Below, piece by piece: positions 14,553-22,955 of a stretch of DNA of 56,483 nucleotides (position 1 is the first letter of the stretch; each line of letters starts with the position of its first letter). This stretch comes from a virus. The notes beneath the pieces were generated by a model. The model did not search any database. It was not told where the DNA came from and saw nothing but the letters and a program-made list of their open reading frames with translations. The translations under genes were made by a program, and so were the position numbers. The stretch is from IMG/VR virus record IMGVR_UViG_3300010966_000019, positions 1 through 56,483 of that record; one strand, given 5' to 3'.

Positions 14553-15527
14553 ATGGCTACGACAACCCGGTCGGGTGCTATATATGGCATTGGTGTCTAC
14601 GGGGTTTCTCGTTACGGCATAAGCAATGTTACATATGTACCAGATGGGGTGCAGGGGACAGCAACATCAGATAGTGGTGTTGTTATTAGCGGTGATGCTA
14701 ACCATGTAGTTGTTAGTTTAGTAGCTGCGGGTGCTACTGGTAGTGTAGGTGTTGTAGGTGTAGCAGTCACTAGTGTTGTTGGTGTAACAGCAACTGGCTA
14801 TGTTAATGATGGTGTATCGTTTAGCTTAGGCTGCACAGTATCGCCAACTAGCTTAACAGCTACAGGTAATGTCGGTAGTGTTACTGTCATTGCTAAAGCA
14901 ACTACTGCAATAGCAGGTGTAGCTGCTGTTGGTAGTGTTGGTAGTGTTACAGTTGTTGGTAATGCAGTTACATTGCTGTCAGGCGTATCGGCTACAACAG
15001 CAATAGGCACTGTAGATGTTAGATCGATTAACAGGATTCCTGTTGATGGAATTGAAGCTACAACATCATTAGGTAGTGTAGTAGTGGTTGCTAAGGCAGC
15101 TACTACCTTAGTAGGTGTAGAAGGTGTTGGATATCTAGGCAGCGCTACTGCAATAGCTAAGGCTTTAGTAGCAATATCTGGTGTATATGGTACAACAGCC
15201 CTTGGTGATGTAGTAGCAGCTAACAATGCAAGACCTACCTTTGATGGTGTGGTTGCTACAGGAGACGTAGGCTTAGTAGCTGTTACAGTTAGTATATTCA
15301 ATTATGCTGCTGTAGCTGACTTATATGATAGAAGAAGAGTTGTGTATGTTGAGAGACAGAGCACAGCAAAAGAGAGAACAATGTTAGTGATGGCTGAGTC
15401 TCGTAGGGTGTATGTAGATAGACAACCTACTGGATATGATAGAACATCATATGTGGCTACTGAGCCTAGACAAGCATATACATATAGAAGATCTACTAGT
15501 GCTGATAGAAGTGCTTTAGTGGAGTAG
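14553..15527 (+). CDS. Repetitive virion protein with two repeat families
   Basis: 324 residues. The middle (about 50-250) is built of imperfect repeats of roughly 21-24 residues with the pattern GVxAxxxxGxVxVxAKA; examples include GVAAVGSVGSVTVVGNA and GVEATTSLGSVVVVAKA (with small variations). The C-terminal 60 residues hold three copies of a different repeat, xxVYVxRxxTxxxRTxxVxxE (VVYVERQSTAKERTMLV, RVYVDRQPTGYDRTSYV, QAYTYRRSTSADRSALV). This suggests a stacked beta structure, perhaps a fibre-like or tail accessory protein. Function unknown. Confidence 0.7.
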   Translation: MATTTRSGAIYGIGVYGVSRYGISNVTYVPDGVQGTATSDSGVVISGDANHVVVSLVAAGATGSVGVVGVAVTSVVGVTATGYVNDGVSFSLGCTVSPTSLTATGNVGSVTVIAKATTAIAGVAAVGSVGSVTVVGNAVTLLSGVSATTAIGTVDVRSINRIPVDGIEATTSLGSVVVVAKAATTLVGVEGVGYLGSATAIAKALVAISGVYGTTALGDVVAANNARPTFDGVVATGDVGLVAVTVSIFNYAAVADLYDRRRVVYVERQSTAKERTMLVMAESRRVYVDRQPTGYDRTSYVATEPRQAYTYRRSTSADRSALVE

Positions 15528-15537
15528 GAGTTTAATA

Positions 15538-15855
15538 ATGTCTTTTCGATGGCCCAATAAAGATCCAGATGAAACCTTAGACTACAGTGTAGACTGGTCT
15601 AGGTTTTTGAATGGTGCAACAATTAGTACCTGTATCTGGTCTGTAGATGATAGCGCTGGAACAAAGACAACTATTACAGCAGGGAACACTGTTAATGGTA
15701 TTCAGAATGTGGCACAGACTATTTCTGGTAGTGTCACTACAATAAATTTAGGCTTAGGCACTAACAACACTGAATACAAAGTTTATTGCCGCATTACAGA
15801 CAGTAGTGGTAATGTTGCAGAGCGAGTAGTTCGCTTACGAGTTAAGGAACAATGA
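15538..15855 (+). CDS. Phage fibre-tail adaptor-like protein
   Basis: 105 residues. FRWPNKDPDETLDYSVDWS at the N-terminus followed by an Ig-like beta fold (TISTCIWSVDD, TINLGLGTNNTEYKVYCRITDSSG) matches my memory of small proteins annotated as fibre-tail adaptors or head-closure proteins. It sits just upstream of the SU10-like adaptor gene. No enzymatic motif. Confidence 0.65.
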   Translation: MSFRWPNKDPDETLDYSVDWSRFLNGATISTCIWSVDDSAGTKTTITAGNTVNGIQNVAQTISGSVTTINLGLGTNNTEYKVYCRITDSSGNVAERVVRLRVKEQ

Positions 15856-15856
15856 T

Positions 15857-16582
15857 ATGGCATATGACTATATTGGGCTAACCAATGAAGTGAATAGAAG
15901 GTTGAATGAAGTAGAACTTACTTCTGCAAACTTTCCCACTGCTACAGGATTTTATGCACATATTAAAGATGCTGTGAATGCATCTATTCGTGACATCAAT
16001 CATACTCATTATGAATGGCCCTTCAATCATGTATTGGCTGAAGAGACATTGACAGCGGGTACAACTAGATATGCTTTCCCTGCTGATGCAAGCACTATCG
16101 ACTTTGATACTTTTAGAATTAAAGAAGATGCTACGCTTTCTAACGACACAGTGAGACTAGGTGTTATTACCTATGATGATTATCTGCAGCGCTTTGTAGA
16201 TCAAGAATATTCTACAGACTCTTCTAAGCGGGAAGTTCCTTCTTATGTGTTTCATGCACCAAGCTTAGAGTGGGGCGTTGTTCCTGCTCCAGATCAAGCA
16301 TATGAAATTGCTTATGAATACTACAGAATTCCTGTAGATCTTGCTAGTGCTACCGATGTTCCTTCTGTTCCTGAACGATTTAAACAAGTCATTCTTGATG
16401 GTGCTATGTACCATGCTTATATGTTTAGAAGTAATGAGCAAGCGGCTGGTCTTGCTAAGACTAAGTTTGATGAAGGCATTAAGAAGATGCGTATTCTTCT
16501 CATCAATAGATATGTATATATGCAGTCCACTGCAATCACACAATCCACTGCCTTTGGTTGGGTTGGCGACAGGGTTAGATAA
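15857..16582 (+). CDS. Head-tail adaptor protein (SU10 type)
   Basis: 241 residues. The opening YIGLTNEVNRRLNEVELTS and AVNASIRDINHTHYEWPFNH, and the C-terminal helix VILDGAMYHAYMFRSNEQAAGLAKTKF, fit the helical-bundle adaptor that extends the portal in SU10-like podoviruses. It would bind below the portal ring and connect to the nozzle encoded by the next gene. The stop overlaps the ATG of the nozzle gene. Confidence 0.75.
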   Translation: MAYDYIGLTNEVNRRLNEVELTSANFPTATGFYAHIKDAVNASIRDINHTHYEWPFNHVLAEETLTAGTTRYAFPADASTIDFDTFRIKEDATLSNDTVRLGVITYDDYLQRFVDQEYSTDSSKREVPSYVFHAPSLEWGVVPAPDQAYEIAYEYYRIPVDLASATDVPSVPERFKQVILDGAMYHAYMFRSNEQAAGLAKTKFDEGIKKMRILLINRYVYMQSTAITQSTAFGWVGDRVR

Positions 16583-18561
16583 TGGCTGACGGATGGCAGA
16601 CGTATCCCTTTGAGTTCCGTGGTGGATTGATTTCAAATCTATCTCCACTACAGCAGGGCACTCAAGCTCCCGGAAGCGCAAGGCTCTTAAAGAATTTTGA
16701 GCCTTCTGTGGATGGTGGCTATATGCGTATTGAAGGCTATAACAAATACGATAGTGCCTTTGTTCCTGCTTATGGCAATCCTAAGGTGCAGGGTAGTGGA
16801 CAGACTGGCACTACACTAATCATCTCTAACATATTAACTGCTCCTCTTGAAGGGAGCACATTCACCGTTGCTGGTGTTACAGGCACATACACAATTGCTG
16901 CTGCTGGTGTATCCTACAACTCCACTTACAAGATTGCCACTGTCACCCTTACAGTAGCACTGGCATCTAGTCCAGCAGATAAAGCTGCTGTCACATTCAC
17001 TTCCCATACAGGCACAGTGAAAGGTATAGCTGCTTGGAACAGCACTGTTGTTGCTTCTAGGAATGCTGACATTTACAGCACCACTGGTACAGGCTTCACT
17101 AAAATTAGTGTTCCTTATTATGGCACTGTGCTTGTTAATGGTGCAGGTCAAACAGGAAGCACTGTTGCTCTTGATGGACTTATTAAGGCTCCCCAGATTG
17201 GTGATACTTTTAGTATTGCTGGTATTGAACTAGTGTATACAGTGTTGGCTGTTCCAACTGTTACATCCACAGCAGCCACTGTCTCCATCTATCCAGCATT
17301 GGCATCAAGCCCAGCAGACAATGCTGCTGTCACTTGGTTATCTGCTAATAGAACAAGCAGCTATAAAACTAGATTTAGTAAATATAGACTTAGCAACACT
17401 GAAAAAATAGTTGGTGTGGATGGTACAAACTATCCATTCATTTATGATGGTACAACATTTAAAGTGTTGTCAGATAAGACAACAGATATTTTAGGTGCTC
17501 AGTTTGTTATTAGCCATAAGAACCAATTGTTCTTTGCTAAGGATGAGAAGATTATCTTCACTGCTCCTTATACAGATGATGACTTCACTGCTGCTGCTGG
17601 CTCTGGCATTATTAATATTGGTGGCTTAATCACTGGCATCATTGTCTTTAGAGAAACATTAATCATCTTTACAGACAAGACTATTAGTCAGCTTTCTGGA
17701 ACCACCATTCAAGACTTCTCTTTACAGCCAGTCACTAAGAATGTAGGCTGTGTAGCTTCAGACACCATTCAAGAGGTTGGTGGTGATGTTATGTTCTTAG
17801 GTCCAGAGGGATTGAGACTGCTTGGTGCTACAGATCGTATTGGCGACTTCAGCTTAGGGGTGGTGTCTAAGCCCATCCAGCCTGAGACAACTTCTTTAAT
17901 TAGTGCCCATTCTGCTTTTGCTAGTTGTGTTATTAAACAGAAGTCACAATATAGAATATTTGGTTATAATGATAGTATCACTGCGTCAAATGCTAAAGGC
18001 ATATTAGGTACACAAGTTGCTGGTGAAGCCACTGGTGGTATTGCTTGGGCAGAATTGGTGGGCTTTAAATGTTATGTAGCGGATGGCGACTATCAGAACC
18101 AAACAGAAACCATTGTGTTTGCTAATAATGATGGATTTGTTTATGAGATGGAACAAGGTAATAGCTTTAATGGCTCGAACATCATTGCTTCTTTTGCCAC
18201 CCCTTATGTACCTATCAATGATTTTAGAATAAGAAAGACTTTTTATAAGCTTTACCTCTATACAGATCCCCAAGGATCTGTTACAACATCAGTGAATTTA
18301 AAGCTTGATTTTGACGATCAGGGATCCATTCAGCCTTCAACAATAACACTGTCAAACAGCGCAGGTAGTGTAGGTTTTTATGGTAGCAGTGGTGCTAAGT
18401 ATGGCACAACTGTTTATGGTGATAAGTTGAAGAAACAATTTCAAACACAGGTTATTGGTTCTGGATTCTCTGTATCGTTACAGTTTGTTTCAGATAGCCA
18501 AGACCCTCCGTTTTCTCTGGACGCTGCAACGCTAGAGTATGCCACACATGATAGAAGATAA
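16582..18561 (+). CDS. Tail nozzle protein with duplicated insert domain
   Basis: 659 residues. The start FEFRGGLISNLSPLQQGTQAPGSARLLKNFEPS and the beta-propeller-like body (VGVDGTNYPFIYDGTTF, NQLFFAKDEKIIF, ETLIIFTDKTISQLSG) match nozzle or tail-tubular-B-like proteins. Two homologous inserts occur near the N-terminus, about residues 71-139 and 187-252; both start G(S/A)GQTG(T/S)T and end ALASSPAD(K/N)AAVT, evidence for an internal duplication. The nozzle closes the tail tip and releases DNA on host contact. Confidence 0.8.
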   Translation: MADGWQTYPFEFRGGLISNLSPLQQGTQAPGSARLLKNFEPSVDGGYMRIEGYNKYDSAFVPAYGNPKVQGSGQTGTTLIISNILTAPLEGSTFTVAGVTGTYTIAAAGVSYNSTYKIATVTLTVALASSPADKAAVTFTSHTGTVKGIAAWNSTVVASRNADIYSTTGTGFTKISVPYYGTVLVNGAGQTGSTVALDGLIKAPQIGDTFSIAGIELVYTVLAVPTVTSTAATVSIYPALASSPADNAAVTWLSANRTSSYKTRFSKYRLSNTEKIVGVDGTNYPFIYDGTTFKVLSDKTTDILGAQFVISHKNQLFFAKDEKIIFTAPYTDDDFTAAAGSGIINIGGLITGIIVFRETLIIFTDKTISQLSGTTIQDFSLQPVTKNVGCVASDTIQEVGGDVMFLGPEGLRLLGATDRIGDFSLGVVSKPIQPETTSLISAHSAFASCVIKQKSQYRIFGYNDSITASNAKGILGTQVAGEATGGIAWAELVGFKCYVADGDYQNQTETIVFANNDGFVYEMEQGNSFNGSNIIASFATPYVPINDFRIRKTFYKLYLYTDPQGSVTTSVNLKLDFDDQGSIQPSTITLSNSAGSVGFYGSSGAKYGTTVYGDKLKKQFQTQVIGSGFSVSLQFVSDSQDPPFSLDAATLEYATHDRR

Positions 18562-18570
18562 GGAATAACT

Positions 18571-20664
18571 ATGACGGGCTATGTTCGTAAAGACACTACC
18601 AATAATATTGCTGACGGTAATGTTATTAATGCTGCCGACTTAGATAATGAGTTTGATGGTATTCAAGATGCCTTCAATGCATCCACTGGACACAACCACG
18701 ATGGTACTTCTGGTGAAGGCGCTCCCATCACTGCGCTTGGTCCAACGCAGGATGTAACTATCTCTGCCACTTTGTTGGCTCCTAAAACTACAAACACTGT
18801 AGACATTGGTAGCTCTGCTTTAAAGTTTAAAGACTTATTTCTAGCAGGTAATGGCAGCATTGGTGGCACATTGGCTGTCACTGGTGTGGCTACCTTTACA
18901 GCACAGCCCATCTTGTCTAGCCTCACAGCTTCTCGTGCTGTGTTCTCCGATGGCTCTAAAGGATTGGTTAGCAATGCCATCACTGGTACTGGTAATGTTG
19001 TTATGTCTGCAAGCCCTACCCTAACTGGCACTATTGCAGCAGAAGCTCTATCGGCTTCTAGCACAGTAACCCTCTCTGGTGGTACTGCCAATGGTGTTGC
19101 TTATTTAAACGGCTCTAAAGTTGTTACAAGTGGCTCTGCGCTTACTTTTGATGGGACTAGACTAACTTCTACAACAGGAAAGTTTGGCGGGGGTGTGGCA
19201 TCAAATAGCGCAAGCCTAATGGTCAACAATGCAACCAATACAGCAACAGGAATTCAGTTATTTCAAGATGGCATTGAATCTTGGATTATGGGGATGCCAG
19301 CAAACAGTGCAGGGCTTGCTTGGTCTGCGTCTGGCTCAGAACAAATGCGCCTAACCTCTACAGGTCTAGGTATTGGTACAAGTTCACCTGCTTTTAAATT
19401 GCAAGTAGTTGGCGCTAGTCAAATACAAACCAATGCCGCAGGAACACAGCAAGTTTTACAACTGAACAACAGCGATACAACAGCAGGAACTCAGGCAGTT
19501 AAATTAGGATTTTCTAGCGCAGGAAGCACTAAAGCATCTATCAATGCCGCTGTGTATGGCAACGACTACATGACATTTAATGTTGGTAGTGATACAGAGC
19601 GTATGCGTATTGAGGCCTCTGGCAACCTTGGATTAGGAGTTACTCCTAGTGCTTGGGGAACTGCTAAAGCCTTTCAAATAGGTAGTAGTGGTTTTGCGTT
19701 GTCATCTAATGGCGCTGGTTCTGGAGATGGTTCTCTAACTTGGAATGGTTACTACAACGGCACAAATTGGATTTACAGTTACACAGGGGGTGTAGCAACT
19801 AGATATCGCCAAAATGAATCGGGTCACGCTTGGTTCACAGCCCCATCTGGCACAGCAGGAAACGCCATTACCTTCACCCAAGCCATGACTCTGGATGCTA
19901 GTGGTAATTTGGGTGTGGGGACTACATCGCCATCTGCAAGGGTTCATGTTGTAGGTGGTAGTGCAGGAAATTTAAACGCCCCTGCCGTATATATCCAAAA
20001 CAATAGATTCCTTACTTTTCAAAATTCCGCAGGTAGTGCATGGGGAATGGGCATATATGCGGATTCATCTGACAATGGATGGATTGGTGCTGTTAATAAT
20101 TTAACATTTAACACAGGTAGCGGTGCAACAGAACGAGCCCGTATAGACACATCTGGTAATTTGCTAGTGGGTAAGACTGCAACTGGTTTGGCTACTGATG
20201 GTATTGAACTAGCGGCAAATAATACAATTAGGGCAACAAAAACATCTTCTGCAAGCGTTGAAATAAATAGACTTGGAACGGATGGAGACACTGTTCTTTT
20301 TTGGAAAAGCACTTCGCTTGTTGGTTCAATTTCAGTTACTGGTTCTGCAACCGCTTACAACACTTCATCCGACTACCGCCTAAAAAACACCATTGCCCCA
20401 ATGACAGGCGCTTTGACTAAAGTTGCTCAACTCAAGCCTTGCACTTATAAGTGGAACGCTGATGGCTCTGATGGTGAAGGCTTCATTGCTCACGAACTTG
20501 CTGAAGTTGTGCCTCAATGCGTGACAGGCGAGAAAGATGCTGTGGACGAGGACGGCAATCCTAAGTACCAAGGCATTGACACATCATTCTTGGTGGCTAC
20601 ATTAACAGCGGCTATTCAAGAACTCAAAGCAGAATTTGATGCCTACAAAGCATCCCACCCCTAA
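18571..20664 (+). CDS. Tail fibre with C-terminal S74 chaperone domain
   Basis: 697 residues. The N-terminal part (MTGYVRKDTTNNIADGNVINAADLDNEFDGI, virion attachment) and GHNHDGT site are typical of podovirus fibres. At least four copies of a (M/A)R(I/L)xxSGNLGxGTxSP repeat follow. The end is an intramolecular chaperone peptidase S74 domain: SSDYRLKNTI (S599-S600-D601), LKPCTYKWN, GFIAHELAEVVPQ. S74 domains trimerise the fibre then cut themselves off next to the SD dipeptide. Codon use from about 19200 differs slightly from the start, fitting exchange of receptor-binding parts. Confidence 0.88.
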   Translation: MTGYVRKDTTNNIADGNVINAADLDNEFDGIQDAFNASTGHNHDGTSGEGAPITALGPTQDVTISATLLAPKTTNTVDIGSSALKFKDLFLAGNGSIGGTLAVTGVATFTAQPILSSLTASRAVFSDGSKGLVSNAITGTGNVVMSASPTLTGTIAAEALSASSTVTLSGGTANGVAYLNGSKVVTSGSALTFDGTRLTSTTGKFGGGVASNSASLMVNNATNTATGIQLFQDGIESWIMGMPANSAGLAWSASGSEQMRLTSTGLGIGTSSPAFKLQVVGASQIQTNAAGTQQVLQLNNSDTTAGTQAVKLGFSSAGSTKASINAAVYGNDYMTFNVGSDTERMRIEASGNLGLGVTPSAWGTAKAFQIGSSGFALSSNGAGSGDGSLTWNGYYNGTNWIYSYTGGVATRYRQNESGHAWFTAPSGTAGNAITFTQAMTLDASGNLGVGTTSPSARVHVVGGSAGNLNAPAVYIQNNRFLTFQNSAGSAWGMGIYADSSDNGWIGAVNNLTFNTGSGATERARIDTSGNLLVGKTATGLATDGIELAANNTIRATKTSSASVEINRLGTDGDTVLFWKSTSLVGSISVTGSATAYNTSSDYRLKNTIAPMTGALTKVAQLKPCTYKWNADGSDGEGFIAHELAEVVPQCVTGEKDAVDEDGNPKYQGIDTSFLVATLTAAIQELKAEFDAYKASHP

Positions 20665-20686
20665 TTAACCCCGAAAGGAAAACATC

Positions 20687-20980
20687 ATGACTACAACATA
20701 CACTTGGAAAATCAACACCCTCGAAAGCAACACAGCAGACGGATTCGTTTCTGTTGCTCATTGGTCAGCAACCGCAGTAGACGGAGAACACTCTGCCTCT
20801 TGCTACGCAACAGTCTCATGGGCTGAAGGCACTCCTGCTATTCCCTATGCAAACCTCACAGAAGCTACTGTATTAGGTTGGGTATGGGAGTCGGTCGATA
20901 AAGCGGCTACAGAGGCTTCCTTGGCGGCTCAGATTGAGTTGCTGAAGAACCCTGTAAAAAGCACAGGCGTACCTTGGTAA
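20687..20980 (+). CDS. DUF7936-like protein
   Basis: 97 residues. TWKINTLE...FVSVAHWSATAVDGEHSASCYATVSW, then YANLTEATVLGWVWESVDKAATEASLAAQIELLKNP, ending PW: this is the pattern I recall for DUF7936, a small phage protein often found after tail fibre genes. Role unknown, perhaps a fibre-associated protein. RBS AAAGGAAAACATC. Confidence 0.7.
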   Translation: MTTTYTWKINTLESNTADGFVSVAHWSATAVDGEHSASCYATVSWAEGTPAIPYANLTEATVLGWVWESVDKAATEASLAAQIELLKNPVKSTGVPW

Positions 20981-20988
20981 AACAGGAA

Positions 20989-21010
20989 GCCACTACCTGA
21001 ACTTAGTGGC
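20989..21010 (+). terminator. Perfect hairpin between fibre and lysis genes
   Basis: GCCACTA (20989-20995) and TAGTGGC (21004-21010) with an 8-base loop. No T-run follows (ACATTAGGAG), so termination would be weak or Rho-aided; RNA stabilisation is another option. It separates the tail and lysis modules. Confidence 0.45.
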
Positions 21011-21026
21011 ACATTAGGAGAAAATC

Positions 21027-21239
21027 ATGGGCGAGAAAAAAACAAACCCTGTGACAATTGACGGAGTTGAGTACATCTTTGAGGATATGACACCTGAGCA
21101 ACAAACCTTGCTCAACCATGTTGTTGACTTAGAGCGTAAACTTAACTCTGCTAAATTCAATGTTGACCAACTTCAAGTAGGCAGAGATGCTTTCTTTGGT
21201 CTGCTTAAAACAGCATTAGAGAAGAAACCAGAGGAATAA
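21027..21239 (+). CDS. Small coiled-coil phage protein (DUF6447-like)
   Basis: 70 residues. NPVTIDGVEYIFEDMTPEQQTLLNHVVDLERKLNSAKFNVDQLQVGRDAF is a pattern I know from small phage proteins before lysis genes: a short strand pair, then one long amphipathic helix. DUF6447 is my best recall for the family. Cytoplasmic, function unknown. RBS TTAGGAGAAAATC. Confidence 0.6.
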   Translation: MGEKKTNPVTIDGVEYIFEDMTPEQQTLLNHVVDLERKLNSAKFNVDQLQVGRDAFFGLLKTALEKKPEE

Positions 21240-21240
21240 A

Positions 21241-21462
21241 ATGGAACAGCACACCGCAGAAGCAGCATCAGCAGTAGCGACTAAAGCAGCATCAGTAGCC
21301 ACTTATGGAGGCGCTAGTAGTGCCGTATTCTTTGGTTTAACAGCTAATGAGTTTGGTACTCTCTGTGGTGTGGTAATTGGTTTGGTTGGTCTGGTGGCTA
21401 ATATTTGGTTCAAGCACCAACATCTTAAGTTGGCTCGTAAAGAGGCTGAAAAAGATGATTGA
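21241..21462 (+). CDS. Holin, class II-like
   Basis: 73 residues. Two hydrophobic segments (VATYGGASSAVFFGLTANEF about residues 20-40 and LCGVVIGLVGLVANIWF about 41-57) and a charged C-terminal tail (KHQHLKLARKEAEKDD) fit a short holin of the lambdoid S21-like type. It would form inner-membrane lesions that start lysis. Starts right after the preceding stop (TAA-ATG) and overlaps the next gene. Confidence 0.7.
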   Translation: MEQHTAEAASAVATKAASVATYGGASSAVFFGLTANEFGTLCGVVIGLVGLVANIWFKHQHLKLARKEAEKDD

Positions 21463-21949
21463 CCCAATTTCCGCCCTAAATGGCTTACAAAATGCCATTT
21501 CAATGGTCAAGAAGGCTAGTAAGGTAGCCAATGACTTGGGAGGTCTTGCCCCAATGATTGGCAAGATGTTTGATGCAAAGAGCCAAGCAACTAAGGCGAT
21601 GCTTCAAGCAAAGAGGGAGAAGAAAGGCTCTAACATGGGTGCGGCTCTACAGATTGAGATGGCACTAGAGCAAGCTAGAGCCTTTGAAGAAGAACTGAAG
21701 ATGTTGTTCATGCAGACAGGTAAGATTGATGTCTGGAACAAGATCAAGACTAGACAAGCTGAGATGGACAGAGATGATGCCAAAGAGATGGCAGCATTGA
21801 GAGCCGAGGAAAAGAAGGCTAAAGAAAAAGAGGAAGAAATGCAAGAGATCGCCATCATTATTGGTGGTGTTGCTTTTGTTTTACTTCTAGTCTTTATTGG
21901 AATTAACGAGTTGATGAGTTTATGTCCAAAAGGCGGTTGCGGTAGGTGA
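21455..21949 (+). CDS. Membrane-anchored coiled-coil protein
   Basis: 164 residues from ATG 21455 within the holin end. N-terminal region IDPISALNGLQNAISMVKKASKVAND, a long charged coiled coil (about 75-130), and one C-terminal membrane segment (IAIIIGGVAFVLLLVFIGI), then LCPKGGCGR. The tail anchor suggests an inner-membrane lysis or ejection-related protein. The stop overlaps the GTG of the next small gene. Confidence 0.65.
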   Translation: MIDPISALNGLQNAISMVKKASKVANDLGGLAPMIGKMFDAKSQATKAMLQAKREKKGSNMGAALQIEMALEQARAFEEELKMLFMQTGKIDVWNKIKTRQAEMDRDDAKEMAALRAEEKKAKEKEEEMQEIAIIIGGVAFVLLLVFIGINELMSLCPKGGCGR

Positions 21950-22095
21950 ATGAGTACCAAAAGCAATTTGATTTGTTTTGCAAGATCATGTGCTATGGGT
22001 GGGCGGCACATTGGTTCTTGGGGTTCTTAAAGTTTCTACCTGATGACCTATCAGACAAGATTGTTAACCTTTTATTGGGAAAGATTGGGTTATGA
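21946..22095 (+). CDS. Small amphipathic protein, GTG start
   Basis: 49 residues from GTG 21946, overlapping the preceding stop (GTGA) and ending by overlap with the next ATG (TTATGA). Sequence begins with NEYQKQFDLF and includes CYGWAAHWFLGFLKFLPDD and DKIVNLLLGKIGL, hydrophobic and aromatic, possibly membrane-associated. The tight overlaps on both sides support it as a real gene. Function unknown. Confidence 0.55.
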   Translation: MNEYQKQFDLFCKIMCYGWAAHWFLGFLKFLPDDLSDKIVNLLLGKIGL

Positions 22096-22268
22096 AAATC
22101 ACACCTTATCAAGCCAACGCCAACATGTTGAGAGAAGCTCAGCAGGTTATCCATCAGAAAAATCTGAAAGAGTTGCAGAGACTGAACCATCAGAAAGAAC
22201 AAGCATGCAAAGTGCAGCAAATAAAGAGTCAATGGGCTAGACCAAATTCTGTAGATGTAATGGTATGA
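22092..22268 (+). CDS. Small helical protein in lysis region
   Basis: 58 residues from ATG 22092, which overlaps the preceding stop; its own stop overlaps the ATG of the lipoprotein gene (ATGA). Gln/Lys-rich and predicted helical (NMLREAQQVIHQKNLKELQRLNHQKEQACKV). No membrane segment. Function unknown. Confidence 0.55.
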   Translation: MKITPYQANANMLREAQQVIHQKNLKELQRLNHQKEQACKVQQIKSQWARPNSVDVMV

Positions 22269-22495
22269 AATATTTATTATTGTTATTGTTGCTAGTGGGA
22301 TGTGAGGACAGATACAGATACTTCTGTCAGAACCCAGACAACTTCCATGCTGAGCAATGTCAAAAACCTAGATGTCAATTCACTCAGACATGTCCTGAGT
22401 ATTTAGTAGCACCTGTCTTGGAGAAACAAATTGAGAGAACTGCTGACAAAAATGCTGACACCCAGCCAGTCACCAAAACCAAACCTAACAACTGA
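22265..22495 (+). CDS. Small lipoprotein, Cys-rich
   Basis: 76 residues. MKYLLLLLLLVGC is a lipoprotein signal with lipobox LLVG-C13, so the mature protein would be anchored by lipid in the periplasm or outer membrane. The mature part has five further Cys (CQNPDNFHAEQC, CQFTQTC) that likely form disulfides. Not the spanin, which is encoded further down. Could be a lysis accessory or superinfection-exclusion lipoprotein; this is a guess. Confidence 0.65.
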   Translation: MKYLLLLLLLVGCEDRYRYFCQNPDNFHAEQCQKPRCQFTQTCPEYLVAPVLEKQIERTADKNADTQPVTKTKPNN

Positions 22496-22955
22496 AGAGA
22501 TTGAAGTTAGGGTGTGGGGATTTGTGGTGATAGCTATCACCATCATCCTCTTTGGCATTGTGTTTGCCTTACTCTATTCTGTTACCTTTGTAACACAGCC
22601 TATAAAAAGTATGGCTCCAATAGATCAAGCATACACCAAGATGCTTAATGATATTGTATTACTTATTGTTGGTGGTATTGGTGGCATTGTAGGCAAGAGG
22701 GCTGTGAACACAGCAACAAATGCTTTTAAGCCTAACACGCCTACAGTACAGCAGCCTTGTGTTAGTAACACATATGTTCCTACACAGTCTGCTTATAGTG
22801 TTCCTAGCCAGCCATTTGGTGCTATGCCTGTCTGGAACAATCCAGAACTAGATGAGAGCTGGACACCCGGCCCTCCACCAACAACACCTCCTGAGCATTT
22901 AGAGGCTGATGAGGACAGAGAAGAAATTGCTAATGCTAGGAAAGAGGCCGACTAA
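22452..22955 (+). CDS. Two-span membrane protein of lysis region
   Basis: 167 residues from ATG 22452, starting inside the lipoprotein gene. Two membrane segments: VWGFVVIAITIILFGIVFALLY (about 20-43) and IVLLIVGGIGGIVGKRAV (about 69-86). The C-terminal 70 residues are Pro/Gln-rich and acidic. It could be a second holin or antiholin, but no family is recognised. Stop overlaps the ATG of the Rz gene (TAATG). Confidence 0.6.
   Translation: MLTPSQSPKPNLTTEEIEVRVWGFVVIAITIILFGIVFALLYSVTFVTQPIKSMAPIDQAYTKMLNDIVLLIVGGIGGIVGKRAVNTATNAFKPNTPTVQQPCVSNTYVPTQSAYSVPSQPFGAMPVWNNPELDESWTPGPPPTTPPEHLEADEDREEIANARKEAD

Noticed and set aside
14640-15300. Regular DNA repeats that could suggest a CRISPR-like array
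   Set aside because: Repeats are protein-level (21-24 residues, variable DNA), in frame inside one ORF, with no constant repeat or unique spacers.
14798-15301. 167-codon antisense ORF opposite the repeat protein
   Set aside because: Mirror of the GVxA repeats on the plus strand; no independent evidence.
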